Positions 52,921 through 62,034 of a stretch of DNA of 64,000 nt are shown one piece after another (position 1 is the first letter of the stretch; every line of letters begins with the position of its first letter). Position numbers and translations under genes: made by a program. Origin of the DNA: Streptomyces fumanus. Its GTDB lineage: Bacteria; Actinomycetota; Actinomycetes; Streptomycetales; Streptomycetaceae. The DNA lies in contig NZ_BNBI01000007.1 of NCBI RefSeq assembly GCF_014655295.1, positions 62,001-126,000 of the forward strand, written 5' to 3'. The notes below the pieces were generated by a model that was not told the DNA's origin, did no database searches, and saw nothing but the letters and a program-made list of their open reading frames with translations.

Positions 52921-53023
52921 TCGCTATCGGTCGAACAGCCCTCGCGTAGTCGCCGGCCGGTGCCCCGGGCACCGGCCGACGGCGGACCCACAGCAGACAC
53001 GCACACTGCACGAAGGGGAAGCC

Positions 53024-55051
53024 ATGACAGCGACGACCGACGGAAGCACCGGGGCCACCCTGCCGCCCCGCGCAGCCGCGGCCAGTGACACCACCAGCAC
53101 CGTCCCCGAGGCGACCGGGGTACAAGAAGCCGCCGCCCGCGCCACCCGGCGCGCCACCGAATTCCTGCTCGCCCGGCAGGACGCGGAGGGCTGGTGGAAG
53201 GGCGACCTGGAGACCAACGTCACCATGGACGCCGAAGACCTGCTGCTCCGCCAGTTCCTCGGCATCCTCGACGAGGACACCGTGCGCGCCGCCGCCCTGT
53301 TCATCCGCGGCGAGCAGCGCGAGGACGGCACCTGGGCCACCTTCTACGGCGGCCCCGGCGAACTGTCCGCCACCGTCGAGGCGTACGTGGCCCTGAGACT
53401 GGCCGGCGACCCGCCCGACGCGCCGCACATGGCGAAGGCCGCCGCGTGGGTCCGGGCCCGCGGCGGCATCGCGGCCACCCGGGTCTTCACCCGGATCTGG
53501 CTCGCCCTGTTCGGCTGGTGGAAGTGGGAGGACCTGCCCGAACTCCCGCCGGAACTCATCTGGTTCCCCACCTGGATGCCGCTGAACATCTACGACTTCG
53601 GCTGCTGGGCCCGGCAGACCATCGTGCCGCTGACCGTCGTCTCGGCCAAGCGCCCGGTCCGCCCCGCCCCCTTCCCCCTCGACGAGCTGCACACCGACCC
53701 CGCGGACCCCAACCCGGCCCGCCCGCTCGCCCCCGCCGCGACCTGGGACGGCGCCTTCCAGCGCATCGACAAGGCACTGCACGCCTTCCGCCGGGTCGCC
53801 CCCCGCAAGGTGCGCCGCGCCGCGATGAACGCCGCCGCCCGCTGGATCATCGAGCGGCAGGAGAACGACGGCTGCTGGGGCGGCATCCAGCCCCCGGCCG
53901 TGTACTCGGTCATCGCCCTGTACCTGCTGGGCTACGACCTCGAACACCCCGTGATGCGGGCGGGCCTGGAGTCCCTGGACCGGTTCGCGGTCTGGCGCGA
54001 GGACGGCGCCCGCATGATCGAGGCGTGCCAGTCCCCGGTGTGGGACACCTGCCTGGCGACCATCGCGCTGGCCGACGCCGGGGTGCCCGCGGACCACCCG
54101 CAGCTCGTCAAGGCCGCGGACTGGATGCTCGGCGAACAGGTGGTGCGCCCCGGCGACTGGTCGGTCAAGCGGCCCGGACTGCCGCCCGGCGGCTGGGCGT
54201 TCGAGTTCCACAACGACAACTACCCCGACATCGACGACACCGCCGAGGTCGTCCTGGCGCTGCGCCGGGTGCGGCACCACGACCCGGAGCGGGTGGAGAA
54301 GGCCATCGGCCGCGGGGTGCGCTGGAACCTGGGCATGCAGTCGAAGAACGGCGCCTGGGGCGCCTTCGACGTGGACAACACCAGCCCGTTCCCCAACCGG
54401 CTGCCGTTCTGCGACTTCGGCGAGGTCATCGACCCGCCGTCGGCCGACGTCACCGCGCACGTCGTGGAGATGCTCGCCGCCGAGGGCCTGGCCCACGACC
54501 CGCGCACCCGGCGCGGCATCCAGTGGCTGCTCGCCGAACAGGAGGCGGACGGCTCCTGGTTCGGCCGCTGGGGCGTCAACTACGTCTACGGCACCGGCTC
54601 GGTGGTCCCCGCCCTGGTCGCCGCCGGACTGCCCGCCGCGCACCCGGCGATCCGCCGCGCGGTGGCCTGGCTGGAGTCGGTGCAGAACGACGACGGCGGC
54701 TGGGGCGAGGACCTGCGCTCCTACCGGTACGTCCGGGAGTGGAGCGGCCGGGGCGCCTCCACCGCCTCGCAGACCGCGTGGGCACTGATGGCCCTGCTGG
54801 CGGCCGGGGAACGGGAGTCCAGGGCCGTCGAACGCGGCATCGCCTGGCTGGCCGCCACCCAGCGCGAGGACGGCTCCTGGGACGAGCCGTACTTCACCGG
54901 CACCGGCTTCCCCTGGGACTTCTCCATCAACTACCACCTGTACCGCCAGGTCTTCCCGCTCACCGCGCTCGGCCGGTACGTGCACGGGGAGCCCGCCGTG
55001 CTCACCCGGCACACCGCCGGCCGGACCCGCGCCGAGGCGAAGGCCGGCTGA
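53024..55051 (+). CDS. shc: squalene-hopene cyclase
   Basis: This 675-residue alpha-alpha-barrel cyclase turns squalene into hopene/hopanol. The catalytic DxDDTA motif appears as PDIDDTAEV at about residue 403. Several QW repeats are visible (QDAEGWWKGDLE, QREDGTWATFYGG, QENDGCWGGIQ, QNDDGGWGEDL, QREDGSWDEPYFTG). It is a monotopic membrane protein. An N-terminal low-complexity stretch of about 35 residues precedes the first QW repeat. Spacing to the synthase is 103 bp, and the stop overlaps the hpnG ATG. Confidence 0.95.
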   Translation: MTATTDGSTGATLPPRAAAASDTTSTVPEATGVQEAAARATRRATEFLLARQDAEGWWKGDLETNVTMDAEDLLLRQFLGILDEDTVRAAALFIRGEQREDGTWATFYGGPGELSATVEAYVALRLAGDPPDAPHMAKAAAWVRARGGIAATRVFTRIWLALFGWWKWEDLPELPPELIWFPTWMPLNIYDFGCWARQTIVPLTVVSAKRPVRPAPFPLDELHTDPADPNPARPLAPAATWDGAFQRIDKALHAFRRVAPRKVRRAAMNAAARWIIERQENDGCWGGIQPPAVYSVIALYLLGYDLEHPVMRAGLESLDRFAVWREDGARMIEACQSPVWDTCLATIALADAGVPADHPQLVKAADWMLGEQVVRPGDWSVKRPGLPPGGWAFEFHNDNYPDIDDTAEVVLALRRVRHHDPERVEKAIGRGVRWNLGMQSKNGAWGAFDVDNTSPFPNRLPFCDFGEVIDPPSADVTAHVVEMLAAEGLAHDPRTRRGIQWLLAEQEADGSWFGRWGVNYVYGTGSVVPALVAAGLPAAHPAIRRAVAWLESVQNDDGGWGEDLRSYRYVREWSGRGASTASQTAWALMALLAAGERESRAVERGIAWLAATQREDGSWDEPYFTGTGFPWDFSINYHLYRQVFPLTALGRYVHGEPAVLTRHTAGRTRAEAKAG

Positions 55052-55692
55052 TGCCCACCCCCTCCGCCCCGGCACCGCTGCTGATCGCCTGCGCGCTCGG
55101 CATCGAGCACCTCGCCCTGCGCGCCGGCGACCGCGGCGGCGCCGGCGGGCCCGTGACCGTGCTGCGCACCGGCATGGGCCCCAGGTCGGCCGAGCGGTCC
55201 GTCACCCGGGTCCTGGCCGACCCTGCGCTCGCCGACGCCGCCGTGCTGGCCACCGGCTTCTGCGCGGGGCTCGCCCCGGGCATGCACCCCGGCGACCTGG
55301 TGGTCGCCGAGGAGACCCGGGACCCGCGCGGCACGGTCGGCTGCGTCGGCACCGACCGGCTGGTCAAGGAACTCGCCCGGACCCTGCCCGGGCGGACCGT
55401 GCACACCGGGCCGCTCACCGGCTCCGACCACGTGGTCCGCGGCCCCGAACGCGCGGACCTGCTCGCCACCGGCGCGATCGCGGTCGACATGGAGTCCGCG
55501 GCCACGCTCCTGAGCGCCGTACGCACGGCCGCGCGCCCGGTTGCGGCCGTGCGGGTGGTCGTGGACGCTCCAGAACACGAGCTCGTCCGGATCGGTACGT
55601 TGCGCGGTGGAATATCGGCCTTCCGCGTTCTTCGTTCCGTCCTTCCCGCTTTCTATGAATGGCACCGTTCTTTGCTGCTCCCCAGGAGGTGA
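55051..55692 (+). CDS. hpnG: HpnG, phosphorylase-family nucleosidase of hopanoid side chain synthesis
   Basis: This 213-residue protein has the purine nucleosidase/phosphorylase fold: TGMGPRSAERSV, VLATGFCAGLAPGMHPGDLVVAEE, SDHVVRGPERADLLATGAIAVDMESAA and PVAAVRVVVDA. VDMESA is the nucleoside-binding motif of the family. In hopanoid producers HpnG removes adenine from adenosylhopane. The start overlaps the shc stop by one base. The stop lies within the hpnH ribosome-binding region (AGGAGG at 55684-55689), which couples the two genes. Confidence 0.88.
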   Translation: MPTPSAPAPLLIACALGIEHLALRAGDRGGAGGPVTVLRTGMGPRSAERSVTRVLADPALADAAVLATGFCAGLAPGMHPGDLVVAEETRDPRGTVGCVGTDRLVKELARTLPGRTVHTGPLTGSDHVVRGPERADLLATGAIAVDMESAATLLSAVRTAARPVAAVRVVVDAPEHELVRIGTLRGGISAFRVLRSVLPAFYEWHRSLLLPRR

Positions 55693-55697
55693 GCCAG

Positions 55698-56720
55698 ATG
55701 GCCATGCCACTGCGCCAGTCCATCAAGGTCGCTACATACTTGGCCGAACAGAAGCTCCGCAAGCGGGACAAGTTCCCGCTCATCGTGGAACTGGAGCCGC
55801 TTTTCGCCTGCAATCTCAAATGTGAGGGATGCGGCAAGATCCAGCACCCGGCCGGTGTGCTCAAGCAGCGCATGCCGGTGGCCCAGGCCGTGGGAGCGGT
55901 GCTGGAGTCCGGTGCGCCGATGGTCTCCATCGCCGGCGGCGAACCGCTGATGCACCCGCAGATCGACGAGATCGTGCGGCAGTTGGTGGCCCGGAGAAAA
56001 TACGTCTTCTTGTGCACCAACGCGATGCTGCTGCGCAAGAAGATGGACAAGTTCACGCCCTCCCCGTACTTCGCCTTCGCGGTGCACATCGACGGGCTGC
56101 GTGAGCGGCACGACGAGTCGGTGGCGAAGGAGGGCGTCTTCGACGAGGCGGTGGCGGCGATCAAGGAGGCCAAGCGGCGCGGCTTCCGGGTCACCACCAA
56201 CTCGACCTTCTTCAACACCGACACCCCGCAGACCGTCATCGAGGTGCTCGACTTCCTCAACGACGACCTCAAGGTCGACGAGATGATGATCTCGCCCGCC
56301 TACGCCTACGAGAAGGCCCCCGACCAGGAGCACTTCCTGGGCGTGGAGCAGACCCGCGAGCTGTTCCGGAAGGCGTTCGGGGGCGGCAACCGCCGGAAGT
56401 GGCGGCTCAACCACTCGCCGCTGTTCCTGGACTTCCTGGAGGGCAAGGTCGACTTCCCGTGCACCGCGTGGGCGATCCCGAACTACTCCCTCTTCGGCTG
56501 GCAGCGCCCCTGCTACCTGATGAGCGACGGGTACGTGCCCACGTACCGGGAGCTGATCGAGAAGACCGACTGGGACAAGTACGGCCGCGGCAAGGACCCC
56601 CGGTGCGCCAACTGCATGGCGCACTGCGGCTACGAGCCGACCGCCGTGCTGGCCACCATGGGGTCGCTGAAGGAGTCCCTGCGCGCCATGCGCGAGACGG
56701 TCTCCGGGAACCGGGAGTGA
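55698..56720 (+). CDS. hpnH: adenosyl-hopene transferase HpnH (radical SAM)
   Basis: This 340-residue radical SAM enzyme has the CxxxCxxC cluster motif in LFACNLKCEGCG (Cys38, 42, 45) and a C-terminal cysteine set (RCANCMAHCGYEP). It adds the 5'-deoxyadenosyl group from SAM to hopene, the first step of bacteriohopane side chain formation. ATG 55698 is 8 bp after AGGAGG; ATG 55704 and the longer ORF to 55659 are less likely. The codons near the start are less GC-rich than average. Confidence 0.93.
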   Translation: MAMPLRQSIKVATYLAEQKLRKRDKFPLIVELEPLFACNLKCEGCGKIQHPAGVLKQRMPVAQAVGAVLESGAPMVSIAGGEPLMHPQIDEIVRQLVARRKYVFLCTNAMLLRKKMDKFTPSPYFAFAVHIDGLRERHDESVAKEGVFDEAVAAIKEAKRRGFRVTTNSTFFNTDTPQTVIEVLDFLNDDLKVDEMMISPAYAYEKAPDQEHFLGVEQTRELFRKAFGGGNRRKWRLNHSPLFLDFLEGKVDFPCTAWAIPNYSLFGWQRPCYLMSDGYVPTYRELIEKTDWDKYGRGKDPRCANCMAHCGYEPTAVLATMGSLKESLRAMRETVSGNRE

Positions 56721-56724
56721 CGGC

Positions 56725-57879
56725 ATGACGGCCGTGCCCCTGGGGCTCCCCGAGGTACCGGTCCGGCCGGTCGCCGAGCGGCGCGTGTCGCGGCGGATCC
56801 AGGTCGGGCCGGTGGCGGTCGGGGGCGGCGCCCCCGTGTCGGTGCAGTCGATGACGACGACGCGCACCTCGGACATCGGCGCCACCCTCCAGCAGATCGC
56901 CGAGCTGACCGCGTCCGGCTGCCAGATCGTCCGGGTCGCCTGCCCCACCCAGGACGACGCGGACGCCCTGCCGGTGATCGCCCGCAAGTCGCAGATCCCG
57001 GTGATCGCCGACATCCACTTCCAGCCCAAGTACGTCTTCGCCGCGATCGAGGCCGGGTGCGCGGCGGTGCGGGTGAACCCGGGCAACATCAAGCAGTTCG
57101 ACGACAAGGTCAAGGAGATCGCGAGGGCCGCCAAGGACCACGGCACGCCGATCCGGATCGGCGTCAACGCCGGTTCGCTGGACCGGCGGCTGCTCCAGAA
57201 GTACGGCAAGGCCACCCCGGAGGCGCTGGTGGAGAGCGCCCTGTGGGAGGCGTCGCTCTTCGAGGAGCACGGCTTCCGGGACATCAAGATCTCGGTGAAG
57301 CACAACGACCCGGTGGTGATGATCGAGGCGTACCGGCAGCTCGCCGCCCAGTGCGACTACCCGCTGCACCTCGGGGTGACGGAGGCCGGCCCGGCGTTCC
57401 AGGGCACGATCAAGTCGGCCGTCGCCTTCGGGGCCCTGCTCTCCCAGGGCATCGGCGACACCATCCGGGTGTCGCTCAGCGCCCCGCCGGTGGAGGAGGT
57501 CAAGGTCGGCAACCAGATCCTGGAGTCCCTCAACCTCAAGCAGCGCGGCCTGGAGATCGTCTCCTGTCCCTCCTGCGGCCGGGCCCAGGTCGACGTCTAC
57601 AAGCTCGCCGAGGAGGTCACCGCGGGCCTGGAGGGCATGGAAGTGCCGCTGCGCGTCGCCGTGATGGGCTGTGTGGTCAACGGGCCCGGCGAGGCCCGGG
57701 AGGCCGACCTCGGTGTCGCCTCCGGCAACGGCAAGGGGCAGATCTTCGTCAAGGGCCAGGTCGTCCGGACCGTACCCGAGTCGAAGATCGTGGAGACGCT
57801 GATCGACGAGGCGATGAAGATCGCCGAACAGATGGAGAAGGACGGCGTGTCGGGGGAGCCGGCCGTCACCGTGAACTGA
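56725..57879 (+). CDS. ispG: 4-hydroxy-3-methylbut-2-enyl diphosphate synthase (IspG/GcpE)
   Basis: This 384-residue MEP-pathway enzyme converts MEcPP to HMBPP. The TIM-barrel half begins QVGPVAVGGGAPVSVQSMTTTRTSD and contains ADIHFQPKYVFAAIEAG and AVRVNPGNIKQFDDKVKEI. The [4Fe-4S] cysteines lie in VSCPSCGRAQVD and VMGCVVNGPGEAREAD. Streptomyces normally carry a second ispG elsewhere, so this copy is probably dedicated to hopanoid precursor supply, which is inferred. Spacing to hpnH is 4 bp. Confidence 0.94.
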   Translation: MTAVPLGLPEVPVRPVAERRVSRRIQVGPVAVGGGAPVSVQSMTTTRTSDIGATLQQIAELTASGCQIVRVACPTQDDADALPVIARKSQIPVIADIHFQPKYVFAAIEAGCAAVRVNPGNIKQFDDKVKEIARAAKDHGTPIRIGVNAGSLDRRLLQKYGKATPEALVESALWEASLFEEHGFRDIKISVKHNDPVVMIEAYRQLAAQCDYPLHLGVTEAGPAFQGTIKSAVAFGALLSQGIGDTIRVSLSAPPVEEVKVGNQILESLNLKQRGLEIVSCPSCGRAQVDVYKLAEEVTAGLEGMEVPLRVAVMGCVVNGPGEAREADLGVASGNGKGQIFVKGQVVRTVPESKIVETLIDEAMKIAEQMEKDGVSGEPAVTVN

Positions 57880-57905
57880 AGAACACGGACCGAAGGGGGC
57901 CGAGC

Positions 57906-59825
57906 GTGACGATTCTGGAGAACATCCGGGGACCACGCGACCTGAAGGCGCTGTCCGCGGCCGAACTGGGCCGACTGTCCGAGGAGATACGCGAGTTCCT
58001 GGTGCACGCGGTGGCCCGGACCGGCGGTCACCTCGGACCCAATCTGGGGGTGGTCGAACTCACCGTCGCGCTGCACCGGGTCTTCGAGTCACCGGCCGAC
58101 CGCATCCTGTGGGACACCGGCCACCAGAGCTACGTCCACAAGCTGCTGACCGGGCGTCAGGACTTCTCCAAGCTGCGCGGCAAGGGCGGTCTGTCGGGCT
58201 ACCCCTCCCGCGAGGAGTCCGAGCACGACGTCATCGAGAACAGCCACGCCTCCACCGCCCTCGGCTGGGCCGACGGCCTCGCCAAGGCCCGTGACGTACA
58301 GGGCCTCAGAGGCCATGTGGTCGCCGTCATCGGCGACGGGGCGCTCACCGGCGGCATGGCCTGGGAGGCGCTGAACAACATCGCCGCCGCCAAGGACCGC
58401 CCGCTGATCATCGTCGTCAACGACAACGAGCGGTCCTACGCGCCCACCATCGGCGGCCTCGCCAACCACCTGGCGACCCTGCGCACCACCGACGGCTACG
58501 AGAAGATGCTGGCCTGGGGCAAGGACGTGCTCCAGCGCACGCCCGTGGTCGGCAACACCGTCTACGAGGCGCTGCACGGCGCGAAGAAGGGCTTCAAGGA
58601 CGCCTTCGCCCCGCAGGGCCTGTTCGAGGACCTCGGGCTGAAGTACGTCGGCCCGATCGACGGGCACGACATCGGGGCCGTGGAGTCGGCGCTGCGCCGG
58701 GCCAAACGCTTCCACGGGCCGGTCCTGGTGCACTGCCTCACCGAGAAGGGCCGCGGCTACGAACCGGCCCTCGCCCACGAGGAGGACCACTTCCACGCCG
58801 TCGGCGCGATGGACCCGCTGACCTGCGAGCCGCTGGCGCCCGCGGGCGGGCCGTCGTGGACCTCGGTGTTCGGCGAGGAGATGGTCCGGATCGGCGAGGA
58901 GCGCGCGGACGTGGTGGCGATCACCGCGGCCATGCTGCACCCGGTGGGGCTGGGCCGGTTCGCCGAGCGGTTCCCCGACCGGGTCTGGGACGTGGGCATC
59001 GCCGAGCAGCACGCCGCCGTCTCCGCGGCCGGCCTGGCCACCGGCGGACTCCACCCGGTCGTCGCCGTCTACGCCACCTTCCTCAACCGCGCCTTCGACC
59101 AGTTGCTGATGGACGTCGCCCTGCACCGCTGCGGCGTCACCTTCGTGCTGGACCGGGCCGGCGTCACCGGCGCCGACGGCGCCTCCCACAACGGCATGTG
59201 GGACCTGTCGATCCTCCAGGTCGTGCCCGGCCTGCGGATCGCCGCCCCGCGCGACGCCGACCAGCTCCGCGCCCAGTTGCGCGAGGCCGTCGCCGTGGAC
59301 GACGCGCCGACGCTGGTGCGCTTCCCCAAGGAGTCGGTGGGGCCCGTCGTCCCCGCGGTGGACCGGATCGGCGGCCTCGACGTGCTGCACCGGGCGGACG
59401 ACCCCGAGGTGCTGCTCGTCGCCGTCGGCGTGCTGGCCCCGGTCTGCCTCCAGGCCGCCGAGCTGCTGGCGGCCCGGGGCATCGGGTGCACGGTGGTCGA
59501 CCCGCGCTGGGTCAAACCGGTCGACCCCGCGCTGCCCGGCCTCGCCGCCCGGCACCGCCTGGTCGCCGTGGTCGAGGACAACAGCCGCGCGGCCGGCGTC
59601 GGCTCCGCGGTGGCGCTGGCCCTGGGCGACGCCGAAGTCGACGTACCCGTACGCCGGTTCGGCATCCCGGAGCAGTTCCTCGCGCACGCCAAACGCGCCG
59701 AGGTGCTCGCCGACATCGGCCTCACCCCGGTGGAGATCGCCGGCCGGATCAGCGCCAGCCTGGCCGTCAAGGACCAGCGGACGGACCACGACCGGGCCGT
59801 CACGCCAGGGCAAGGAGAAAACTGA
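57906..59825 (+). CDS. dxs: 1-deoxy-D-xylulose-5-phosphate synthase
   Basis: This 639-residue thiamine-diphosphate enzyme condenses pyruvate and glyceraldehyde-3-phosphate in the first step of the MEP pathway. It shows GGHLGPNLGVVELTVALHRVF, WDTGHQSYVHKLLTGR, the ThDP motif IGDGALTGGMAWEALNNI, VNDNERSYAPTIGGLA, IGVSEQH-like VGIAEQHAAVSAAGLA and DRAGVTGADGASHNGMWD. GTG 57906 follows GAAGGGGG. As with ispG it is likely a second, operon-specific copy. It lies 26 bp after ispG. Confidence 0.94.
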   Translation: MTILENIRGPRDLKALSAAELGRLSEEIREFLVHAVARTGGHLGPNLGVVELTVALHRVFESPADRILWDTGHQSYVHKLLTGRQDFSKLRGKGGLSGYPSREESEHDVIENSHASTALGWADGLAKARDVQGLRGHVVAVIGDGALTGGMAWEALNNIAAAKDRPLIIVVNDNERSYAPTIGGLANHLATLRTTDGYEKMLAWGKDVLQRTPVVGNTVYEALHGAKKGFKDAFAPQGLFEDLGLKYVGPIDGHDIGAVESALRRAKRFHGPVLVHCLTEKGRGYEPALAHEEDHFHAVGAMDPLTCEPLAPAGGPSWTSVFGEEMVRIGEERADVVAITAAMLHPVGLGRFAERFPDRVWDVGIAEQHAAVSAAGLATGGLHPVVAVYATFLNRAFDQLLMDVALHRCGVTFVLDRAGVTGADGASHNGMWDLSILQVVPGLRIAAPRDADQLRAQLREAVAVDDAPTLVRFPKESVGPVVPAVDRIGGLDVLHRADDPEVLLVAVGVLAPVCLQAAELLAARGIGCTVVDPRWVKPVDPALPGLAARHRLVAVVEDNSRAAGVGSAVALALGDAEVDVPVRRFGIPEQFLAHAKRAEVLADIGLTPVEIAGRISASLAVKDQRTDHDRAVTPGQGEN

Positions 59826-61211
59826 ATGACGAAGGAGTTCGACCTCGGCGCGCTGCTGGCCGAGCGCGGGGCCGAGCGGTACGAGCTGCACACCCGGCAC
59901 CTCAACCACCAGCTCCCGCGCATGCTGCGCACCATCGGCTTCGACAAGGTCTACGAGCGCGGCGAGGGCGCCTACTTCTGGGACGCGGACGGCAACGACT
60001 ACCTCGACATGCTCGCCGGGTTCGGCGTGATGGGCCTCGGCCGCCACCACCCGGTCGTCCGCAAGGCGCTGCACGACGTCCTCGACGCCTCCCTCGCCGA
60101 CCTGACCCGCTTCGACTGCCAGCCGCTGCCCGGCCTGCTCGCCGAGAAACTGCTGTCCTACAGCCCCCATCTGGACCGGGTGTTCTTCGGCAACAGCGGT
60201 ACGGAGGCGGTCGAGACCGCCCTGAAGTTCGCCCGGTACGCCACCGGCAAGCCCCGCGTCCTGTACTGCGCGCACGCCTTCCACGGCCTGACCACCGGGT
60301 CGCTCTCGGTCAACGGCGAGACCGGCTTCCGGGACGGCTTCGCCCCGCTGCTGCCCGACACCGCCGTACCCCTCGGCGACCTCGACGCGCTCGCCCGGGA
60401 GCTGCGCTCGGGCGACGTGGCCGCGCTGATCGTGGAGCCCATCCAGGGCAAGGGCGTGCACGAGGCCCCGCCCGGCTATCTGCGGGCCGCGCAGGAGCTG
60501 CTGCACCGGCACAAGGCGCTGCTCATCGCCGACGAGGTGCAGACCGGCCTCGGCCGCACCGGCGCCTTCTACGCCTACCAGCACGAGGCGGGCGTCGAAC
60601 CCGACCTGGTCTGCGTGGCCAAGGCGCTCTCCGGCGGCTATGTGCCGGTCGGCGCCACGCTCGGCAAGGACTGGATCTTCAAGAAGGTGTACTCGTCGAT
60701 GGACCGGGTGCTGGTCCACTCGGCGAGCTTCGGTTCCAACGCCCAGGCCATGGCGGCCGGCCTCGCGGTGCTGCACGTCATGGAGGACGAGGGGATCGTC
60801 GCCGGCGCGGCGGCCACCGGCGAGCGCCTGAGGTCCCGGCTGGCGGCGCTGATCGACAAGTACGAACTGCTCGCCGACGTACGCGGCCGGGGGCTGATGA
60901 TCGGCATCGAGTTCGGCCGGCCGAAGTCGCTGAAGCTGCGCTCCCGCTGGGCCATGCTCCAGGCCGCCCGCAAGGGACTCTTCGCGCAGATGGTGGTCGT
61001 GCCGCTGCTCCAGCGCCACCGCATCCTCACCCAGGTCTCCGGCGACCACCTGGAGGTCATCAAGCTGATCCCGCCGCTGATCATCGGGGAGCGGGAGGTG
61101 GACCGGTTCGTGGACGCCTTCACCGAGGTGATGGACGACGCGCACAGCGGCGGCGGTCTGATGTGGGACTTCGGCCGGACCCTGGTGAAGCAGGCCGTCG
61201 CCCACCGGTGA
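59826..61211 (+). CDS. hpnO: class III aminotransferase HpnO (aminobacteriohopanetriol type)
   Basis: This 461-residue PLP enzyme shows FFGNSGTEAVETALKFAR, CAHAFHGLTTGSLSVNG, LIADEVQTGLGRTG and the Schiff-base lysine in CVAKALSGGYVPVGATL. It is the acetylornithine/4-aminobutyrate aminotransferase type. In this operon the known role is conversion of the ribosylhopane-derived aldehyde to 35-aminobacteriohopane-32,33,34-triol. ATG 59826 begins one base after the dxs stop with CAAGGAG upstream. It is the last structural gene of the operon. Confidence 0.9.
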   Translation: MTKEFDLGALLAERGAERYELHTRHLNHQLPRMLRTIGFDKVYERGEGAYFWDADGNDYLDMLAGFGVMGLGRHHPVVRKALHDVLDASLADLTRFDCQPLPGLLAEKLLSYSPHLDRVFFGNSGTEAVETALKFARYATGKPRVLYCAHAFHGLTTGSLSVNGETGFRDGFAPLLPDTAVPLGDLDALARELRSGDVAALIVEPIQGKGVHEAPPGYLRAAQELLHRHKALLIADEVQTGLGRTGAFYAYQHEAGVEPDLVCVAKALSGGYVPVGATLGKDWIFKKVYSSMDRVLVHSASFGSNAQAMAAGLAVLHVMEDEGIVAGAAATGERLRSRLAALIDKYELLADVRGRGLMIGIEFGRPKSLKLRSRWAMLQAARKGLFAQMVVVPLLQRHRILTQVSGDHLEVIKLIPPLIIGEREVDRFVDAFTEVMDDAHSGGGLMWDFGRTLVKQAVAHR

Positions 61212-61217
61212 CGGCTT

Positions 61218-61252
61218 TTGCCTGTGGGGCAAGGAAATTGCCTCTGAGGCAC
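61218..61252. promoter_or_regulatory. two direct copies of an operator-like inverted repeat upstream of the XRE-cupin gene
   Basis: TTGCC-TGTGG-GGCAA (61218-61232) and TTGCC-TCTGA-GGCAC (61238-61252) are two 15-bp inverted repeats 20 bp apart, two helical turns. They lie 21-55 bp before the ATG. An autoregulatory operator is likely. The expected binder is the neighbouring XRE regulator. Confidence 0.7.
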
Positions 61253-61272
61253 ATCTCGGGCTCAATGGAGGC

Positions 61273-61896
61273 ATGAACCCACCCGAGCCCGCACCGCCGG
61301 ACGGGCCCGCCGAAGCGGTGCCCGTCATGGCGCCGCAACTGCGGGCCCTGCGCCGGCGGGCCGCCCTCACCCTGGAGGCGGCGGCCCGCACCGCCGGACT
61401 CTCGCCCGCCCATCTGTCCCGGCTGGAGACCGGGCAGCGCCAGCCCTCGCTGCCGATGCTGCTCGCCCTCGCCAGGACCTACGGTACGACCGTCTCCGAG
61501 CTGCTCGGCGAGACGGCCGCCGACCGGGACGCCGTGATCCGGGCCGAGGACATGGAACCGACCCGGGCGGGCGGCTGGACGTACTGGCAGGCCGGCGCCC
61601 CCGGCCGGGGGATGCAGGCGCTGCGGGTCCATGTGCCGCACGGCTCGCAGGGCGACATCGTGCGGGTGCACCCCGGCGAGGAGTGGCTGCACGTCCTGCG
61701 GGGCGAGCTGCGGCTGCGCCTCGGGGACGCGGTGCACCGGCTCGGGCCCGGGGACGGCGCGCACTTCGACTCGCTGACCCCGCACCGGATCGCCGCCGAG
61801 GACGACGGCGGCGTCGACCTGCTCTTCGTCCACACCCTGCTGCAGAGTCCCACGGCCGCGCTGTGCCTGGGGCCGACGAACGGAGGCACCCCGTGA
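61273..61896 (+). CDS. XRE-family regulator with C-terminal cupin domain
   Basis: This 207-residue regulator has an N-terminal helix-turn-helix (LRALRRRAALTLEAAARTAGLSPAHLSRLETGQRQPSLPMLLALARTY). Its C-terminal single-stranded beta-barrel (MQALRVHVPHGSQGDIVRVHPGEEWLHVLRGELRLRLGD, GDGAHFDSLTPHRI) is of cupin type. The His/Glu pattern H-P-G-E-E-W-L-H could bind a metal or a small ligand. Such proteins often repress their own gene and a nearby small gene. The stop overlaps the GTG of the DUF6126-like gene. The relation to the hopanoid genes upstream is only positional. Confidence 0.85.
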   Translation: MNPPEPAPPDGPAEAVPVMAPQLRALRRRAALTLEAAARTAGLSPAHLSRLETGQRQPSLPMLLALARTYGTTVSELLGETAADRDAVIRAEDMEPTRAGGWTYWQAGAPGRGMQALRVHVPHGSQGDIVRVHPGEEWLHVLRGELRLRLGDAVHRLGPGDGAHFDSLTPHRIAAEDDGGVDLLFVHTLLQSPTAALCLGPTNGGTP

Positions 61897-62012
61897 GGGA
61901 CATGGAGGAGAAGTTCCCCCGCGCGCTGTGGGTACGGCTGATCATCTACATCGCCGTCGGGCACGTGTTCGCGGCCTTCGTCTACCTGCTGTTCGAGGTC
62001 GGCGCCAAGTAG
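61893..62012 (+). CDS. DUF6126-like small membrane protein (39 aa)
   Basis: GTG 61893 overlaps the XRE stop (GTGA). The protein is VRDMEEKFPRALWVRLIIYI followed by AVGHVFAAFVYLLFEVGAK, with one membrane helix. It matches a small family I recall as DUF6126, commonly found just downstream of XRE-cupin regulators. The pair is presumably one regulatory unit. An internal ATG at 61902 is an alternative start. Confidence 0.72.
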   Translation: MRDMEEKFPRALWVRLIIYIAVGHVFAAFVYLLFEVGAK

Positions 62013-62034
62013 CCCGGCGGCCGGGGCGGGCGGC

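Noticed and set aside
58089..61391. 1100-codon minus-strand frame across dxs and hpnO
   Set aside because: Low-complexity His/Arg/Val/Gly composition with no recognisable domain. Both genes on the plus strand are well supported.
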